From NCBI GenBank assembly GCA_000961595.1, contig LADO01000052.1, forward strand, positions 1-56,742: a stretch of DNA of 56,742 bases, written 5' to 3'. Shown in pieces: positions 53,250 through 56,742 of the stretch (position 1 is the stretch's first letter; each line of letters opens with the position of its first letter). Both the position numbers and the translations under genes were made by a program. The notes under the pieces are model-generated. The model did no database searches. It saw only the letters and a list, made by a program, of their open reading frames with translations, and was not told the origin of the DNA. Origin of the DNA: Peptococcaceae bacterium BRH_c4b. GTDB taxonomy: Bacteria; Bacillota; Desulfotomaculia; Desulfotomaculales; Desulfocucumaceae.

Positions 53250-53577
53250 AGCTATCACTCCATCTAAGCTATAATTATTGTCAGCAATTATATGACGTTA
53301 TTGTCGGAAAACTCAGAAGAAACTCTTCTACAAAAGCAAGTTAAATTCCTTCTTAAAAAAACCTTTATTAAATTTATAATAAATTTATAAAATTTTGAAT
53401 ATATAATTCGACATCAACTCAAAAGACTCCTGCAAAAAATTTTAAATTCTGAACATATGAATATAAAAAATCATCTTTAAATAATGCCTGGAAAGAAAAA
53501 ATTAAGCAGGAAAAAGCAATGTTCTCCCTGCTTATAGTTACCACTTTTGTTTTTAAATAACCGCAAATGTGAAACCC
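53250..53577. other. AT-rich region upstream of the acs unit
   Basis: About 325 nt, very AT-rich. It must hold the acs promoter but I see no clear consensus. A terminator for the upstream gene lies at 53493-53533. Confidence 0.6.
53493..53533 (-). terminator. Intrinsic terminator after the phosphodiesterase-like gene
   Basis: AAGCAGG/CCTGCTT with a partly paired loop is followed on the minus strand by AATTTTTTC. Confidence 0.7.
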
Positions 53578-54738
53578 TCAGGTAAAAAACAGGTATCTTT
53601 TTTTAAGCACTTTAAATTGCACAAACAGGGCAATAATAAACAACGCCAGGGTCACAACAAAACCAATTTTCATTATCCTTACCGTCAGGTTTAATTTGTC
53701 AATCCGGTAATCCCTCAGTTTCATTTCTCTTTCCATAGTATACTTATCCTGAGTCAGGCGGGCTTTCTCCTCCTGCACTTCAATCCTTTTCCTCTCCAGC
53801 CTGCCCGCCTCATCCAGGATGCCGGCATAAGCGCCGCTCAAATCCTTTACCCGCTGCTGGAGCATGTAGGTCTCGGGTCTTCCCGGACCAGGCTGCAATG
53901 CATCCCACAGGATCAGGCCGCTCGCCCCCGGCATTTCTATACCCTGCAAATAGGCCAGCGTTGGTGCTATATCTGTATTACTTACAGCCGGGAGGGTTTT
54001 CCCGGCGGCAAACTCTCTGCCCCTGATAACCAGGGGAGGCTTTCCTACCGTGCCGCACACGACAACCAGAGTATCCTCATACAACCCCTGTTCGTGAAGG
54101 TATCCCAGCAACCTGCCCAGCTGGTTATCTGCATCTTCCACCGCTTCAAGGTAGCCACTGCTTTCTTCTCCGTAATGCTGCATGGCGCGATAAGGACCGG
54201 ATAAAACGATTACCGAAAAAAACGGTTTGCGTCCGGATATTTCCTTGATGGCCAGGTCTATTAACTGTTCGTCCTTTTCATAATTATCCGACTGAAAGTA
54301 TTTCAGTCCGGCCATAGAGCCCCTGAGTTCCCCCGTCCCGTCAATCAGCAGCGTATCGTTATCCCTTTTCTGCAACAAACTTAAAATATTTTCAACCTTT
54401 GGCTGATCGCCCGTGTTCAAATAGCCATGCCTTGCCGGTTCAACTCCGCTAAAAACCGAATATATCTGCGCCGCACGGCTGTCAGGCGGCATTACACACA
54501 TCCTGTCCACCCTAACGCCGGCCGAGCCCAGGCCGTTTATGTTGGCTGCCCGGGTTTTCTCCAGTGCACCGGACTGCAGGCCGTCTACAACCAGGAGCAT
54601 GATGTGCCTGGTATGCAGAGGGGACGGCTGTACCTGCTCGGGCAGGGAATCCGGCAAAGCTGGAGCCTTTTCCGGATTACAGCTCAGCCACAAGGCAAGC
54701 ACAAATATTACAGACATAATTCTGTATAGTATTTTCAA
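53578..54738 (-). CDS. Membrane-anchored alkaline-phosphatase-superfamily-like protein, active site degenerate
   Basis: 386 residues. A signal-like helix at 5-20 ends in LSCNP, a possible lipobox. The phosphodiesterase/nucleotide pyrophosphatase-like core includes LLVVDGL near 50, YSVFSGVEPARHGYL near 93 and SNTDIAPTLAYL near 246. A coiled coil follows (about 295-345), then one membrane helix near 355-375 and a basic tail. The first metal Asp is kept, but the usual Thr/Ser nucleophile segment reads PPDSRAAQ and the SDHG motif is replaced by CGTVGKPP, so catalysis is doubtful. It is a lone gene beside the acs unit. Role unknown. Confidence 0.75.
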   Translation of the reverse strand: MKILYRIMSVIFVLALWLSCNPEKAPALPDSLPEQVQPSPLHTRHIMLLVVDGLQSGALEKTRAANINGLGSAGVRVDRMCVMPPDSRAAQIYSVFSGVEPARHGYLNTGDQPKVENILSLLQKRDNDTLLIDGTGELRGSMAGLKYFQSDNYEKDEQLIDLAIKEISGRKPFFSVIVLSGPYRAMQHYGEESSGYLEAVEDADNQLGRLLGYLHEQGLYEDTLVVVCGTVGKPPLVIRGREFAAGKTLPAVSNTDIAPTLAYLQGIEMPGASGLILWDALQPGPGRPETYMLQQRVKDLSGAYAGILDEAGRLERKRIEVQEEKARLTQDKYTMEREMKLRDYRIDKLNLTVRIMKIGFVVTLALFIIALFVQFKVLKKRYLFFT

Positions 54739-54956
54739 AGACGGTGCCTCCCTCCATTATTTCTCAATAATACTATAATAAGGAGGCAATAATTTTATGA
54801 CCGTACCGTGGAAATTTTATCATCTCTCGGCAGAATACCTCCACTTCCAAAGTGGGGGATGAAATGCCGGTTGCTACCCAAACACCAGTTCCCATCACTA
54901 ACATTTTGTGATACAATGAAAGTGGTTTAAACGCGAGAAGGAAGGGGTGAAAGAGT

Positions 54957-56162
54957 ATAATACGCGTTCTCAAGACCACTTTCCGAACATCAAAACAAGA
55001 ACTGAACAGACTGTTTGCCTACAACCGTGAATCGGCAAAAGCATGGAACGACTGCCTCGCCTATGCCAGGGAATACCACAAAAGCAACGGAAAATGGATC
55101 GACAAGAGTGACCTGCAAAAACTTACCAAAGGCCGGTATCATCTGCACAGCCAGAGTATCCAGTCAATACAGGAACGCTACCTGGATGCCCGGACCAATG
55201 CCTACAGAGCCAAACAAGTCGGGCATGGACATGTCCGCTATCCATGGAGGCAGAAAAAGAATTACCCGACCCGGTGGAAAAAAGACGGTTTCACCATCCA
55301 GCCCAACGGCAAGATCATGCTATCCATGGGCATCCACAACGGCAAACGGGAGAAACCCATCACAGTTCACATCCACCGCATCCCGCCGGGAAAAGTCAAA
55401 GAGATCGAACTTGTTTGGGACCGCAAGCTGATGCTGGCGATAAGCTGCGACGATAGTACGCATCCCCGGGAAAACCCCAATCAAGGTATCGCCGCCATTG
55501 ATATGGGCGAAATTCACGGGATTGCCGCTGTAGCCGACACAGGTGAGGCATTAATTGTCACATCCCGGAAACTGCGCAGCGTCAAAAGGCTGCGTAATAA
55601 AAAATTCAAGGAATTATACAAAAAGCGCAGCCGCTGCAAAAAAGGCAGCCGCAAGTGGAAGAAATACACCCGTGCCATAGCCCGTACCGGCAGCAAGACG
55701 GACAACCAGCAGCGGGACATACTGCACAAGATAAGCCGCAAATTTGTCGCCTGGGCCAGCGGCCAGGGGGTTAATACCGCAATCGTTGGTGACGTGGAGG
55801 GCGTGCAAAGAAACACCTCCAGGCGCAAGAAAAAAAATATAAAACAAAAACTCCGTTCCCACGGCTTAAACCAAAAGATAAGCCAGTGGCCATTCGGGTT
55901 GTTGCTGGCCTATCTGACATACAAACTGGCTGCCCTCGGCATCGACCTGCTCAAAATAGACGAGAGCTACACAACACAGACATGCCCTGTCTGCGGCCGG
56001 AAGAAAAAGCCTTCCGGCAGGATGTATCACTGTCACTGCGGATACACATGCCACCGGGATGTGCATGGAGCAAGGAACATTTTGTCCAGGCACAAACATG
56101 GCGAAATCCGCAATCTTGACTGGAAAGTCAATAAAATCAAGTATCTACGGCCTGCTTCGTGA
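54957..56162 (+). CDS. tnpB: TnpB-type RNA-guided nuclease (IS605 OrfB), start codon apparently ATA
   Basis: About 401 residues. The open frame starts right after a TGA at 54948 and reaches IRVLKTTFRTSKQELNRLF, the normal TnpB N-terminus. The codon where Met is expected is ATA (54957-54959), with GGAAGGGG upstream, so the start is damaged or non-canonical; the next good start would lose much of the N-terminal domain (an ATG occurs only at 55317). The RuvC motifs are present: AAIDMGEIHGIAAV near 180, IVGDVEGVQ near 277 and RDVHGARNIL near 365. The zinc finger has CPVCG and CHCG near 343 and 359. TnpB cuts DNA guided by omega-RNA at the element's right end. Confidence 0.8.
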   Translation: MIRVLKTTFRTSKQELNRLFAYNRESAKAWNDCLAYAREYHKSNGKWIDKSDLQKLTKGRYHLHSQSIQSIQERYLDARTNAYRAKQVGHGHVRYPWRQKKNYPTRWKKDGFTIQPNGKIMLSMGIHNGKREKPITVHIHRIPPGKVKEIELVWDRKLMLAISCDDSTHPRENPNQGIAAIDMGEIHGIAAVADTGEALIVTSRKLRSVKRLRNKKFKELYKKRSRCKKGSRKWKKYTRAIARTGSKTDNQQRDILHKISRKFVAWASGQGVNTAIVGDVEGVQRNTSRRKKKNIKQKLRSHGLNQKISQWPFGLLLAYLTYKLAALGIDLLKIDESYTTQTCPVCGRKKKPSGRMYHCHCGYTCHRDVHGARNILSRHKHGEIRNLDWKVNKIKYLRPAS

Positions 56163-56351
56163 GAAGCACAAAGTAGTAGAAGCCCTGAACCGGGCCTGTG
56201 GGGATAAGCCCCGCAGTTGTCGGGAGAAATCGGCTCAATGCCGGCACTCTTCGCGGGTGAGGCCTACCTGGCAGGTGGCCGCCCAGGTTTTGAGCCGGTA
56301 TGCTCCCTGAAGCCCTCACCTCTTAGCGTAGCGAAGGTGGGGGAGGTTCAC
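56163..56351 (+). ncRNA. Putative omega-RNA scaffold at the right end of the tnpB element
   Basis: The region after the tnpB stop is GC-rich and contains successive stems (for example GTGGGGA/GCCCCGC and CCTCACCT/AGGTGGGGG). It ends in GGTTCAC, the usual 3' boundary where scaffold gives way to guide. By analogy with known IS605 elements the guide would be the flanking 56352-56371. Confidence 0.5.
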
Positions 56352-56495
56352 TACCTGACAACCCAATACACAACTGTTTTTCAATGGCGTCCTTTGTAAA
56401 AAATAGAAAAATGGTAAGTTTCATCTGGCATGAATAAATACCCTGACACAGGGGATAATATTACTACTCCGCTTTGGTGAGTTCTATCTCTCCCC

Positions 56496-56522
56496 GTCCA
56501 GCTATATGCTGGACATTTTTTT
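56496..56522 (+). terminator. Intrinsic terminator, plus strand
   Basis: GTCCAGC/GCTGGAC stem with a 5-nt loop, followed by A and seven T. Confidence 0.85.
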
Positions 56523-56560
56523 AGTTTTAATAATATCCTGGGTTTTACAGCAGAAATGAC

Positions 56561-56614
56561 TAAAAAATACCCGTTAGCCTAGAGTTATCAAGAGCTAGCG
56601 GGTTTCTTTTTTTG
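56561..56614. terminator. Bidirectional intrinsic terminator
   Basis: ACCCGTTAGC/GCTAGCGGGT stem (one G-U pair) with T-rich tails on both strands (TTCTTTTTTT plus, ATTTTTTA minus). It would end the minus-strand gene entering at the right edge. Confidence 0.8.
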
Positions 56615-56639
56615 TCATAAAGTTGTAGTGTATTTACAG

Positions 56640-56742
56640 TTATTTTTTGTATTGCAAAATTTTTTTAATCTCGGCCTGGGACATAACTTTTTTACTTAAG
56701 TCAAAATCAAAGACAGACTCAAAAGACTTTATTACATCATCT
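56640..56742 (-). CDS. 3' end of an unidentified gene (runs off the window)
   Basis: The last 33 codons of a minus-strand frame ending in TAA at 56640. The visible peptide includes FESVFDFDLSKKV and MSQAEIKKILQYKK, soluble and charged. It is followed by a bidirectional terminator, which supports a real gene end. Too little is visible to name it. Confidence 0.5.
   Translation of the reverse strand, partial: DDVIKSFESVFDFDLSKKVMSQAEIKKILQYKK

Larger units (their letters stand above)
54830..56351 (+). mobile_element. IS200/IS605-type (IS1341-like) element carrying only tnpB
   Basis: A left-end hairpin region (54838-54860, CCACTT/AAGTGG followed by GGGGATGAAATGCCGG) precedes a single tnpB. The structured right end finishes with GGGGGAGGTTCAC at 56351. 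No Y1 transposase (tnpA) is present, so it would need one in trans. The left boundary is approximate. Confidence 0.65.
56352..56639. other. Intergenic region after the tnpB element
   Basis: Contains two terminators (annotated separately) and otherwise AT-rich sequence without a gene. Confidence 0.6.

Noticed and set aside
54947-55014. GTG start or frameshift for tnpB at 54947
   Set aside because: The GTG is in another frame that soon stops; the homologous N-terminus begins in the ATA frame right after, so a lost start codon fits better than a frameshift.
1-56742. CRISPR array, tRNA or rRNA genes, prophage
   Set aside because: I found no regularly spaced direct repeats, no tRNA or rRNA-like folds and no phage structural genes.

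Overview
The window looks like chromosomal DNA of an anaerobic, endospore-lineage Firmicute, most likely a Peptococcaceae member of the Desulfotomaculum/Pelotomaculum/Moorella type. This rests on the Firmicutes-style acs cluster (separate acsA, acsB, acsC, acsD, acsE with two CooC ATPases), HdrA/Flx/MetV proteins, an SLH-domain envelope protein, strong GGAGG ribosome binding sites with many TTG/GTG starts, and short GGGGACA...TGTCCCC palindromic repeats. The assignment is inference; no 16S or other marker is present.

Layout. 1-1.6 kb: 5' part of recQ (minus), three tandem terminators, a short palindromic repeat and an apparently orphan cobalamin riboswitch. 1.7-11.6 kb: an SLH/YcdB envelope protein, a UbiD-type decarboxylase and a complete oligopeptide ABC importer (oppABCDF), all minus. 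11.8-23.2 kb: housekeeping and regulatory genes, including an HD-GYP/DUF5317 unit, a YaiI/YqxD protein, typA, murI, an ABC-2 exporter, an ECF sigma/anti-sigma pair, an unknown helical-repeat protein and several very small membrane ORFs.

23.8-53.3 kb is the core: a Wood-Ljungdahl super-locus. A plus-strand hdrC-hdrB-hdrA unit converges on a ten-gene minus-strand unit: hdrA, mvhD, flxC, flxB, flxA, hdrD-like, hdrA::gltD fusion, mvhD, metV, metF. Upstream of that lies the minus-strand carbonyl-branch unit cooC-acsA-acsB-acsC-cooC-acsD-acsE. The natural reading is that NAD(P)H-oxidising Flx and GltD-like modules feed electrons through HdrA flavins and MvhD [2Fe-2S] proteins to ferredoxin and to the MetFV methylene-THF reductase. 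The methyl group then passes through AcsE to the AcsCD corrinoid protein and to AcsAB, which make acetyl-CoA (or run in reverse). No hydrogenase or formate dehydrogenase is encoded in the window.

The most notable observation is that both mvhD genes are interrupted by an in-frame UGA exactly at a conserved cysteine, but at different cysteines. Each paralog has Cys where the other has UGA, and each UGA is followed 12-13 nt later by a 7-bp hairpin, as expected for a bacterial SECIS. I read both as selenoproteins. The second notable observation is an HdrA with a complete GltD/NfnB-like NAD(P)H:acceptor module of about 480 residues inserted into its ferredoxin region.

53.5-56.7 kb: a membrane-anchored, active-site-degenerate phosphodiesterase-like protein (minus), an IS200/IS605-type tnpB element with a likely omega-RNA end and a damaged start codon (plus), terminators, and the 3' end of an unidentified minus-strand gene.
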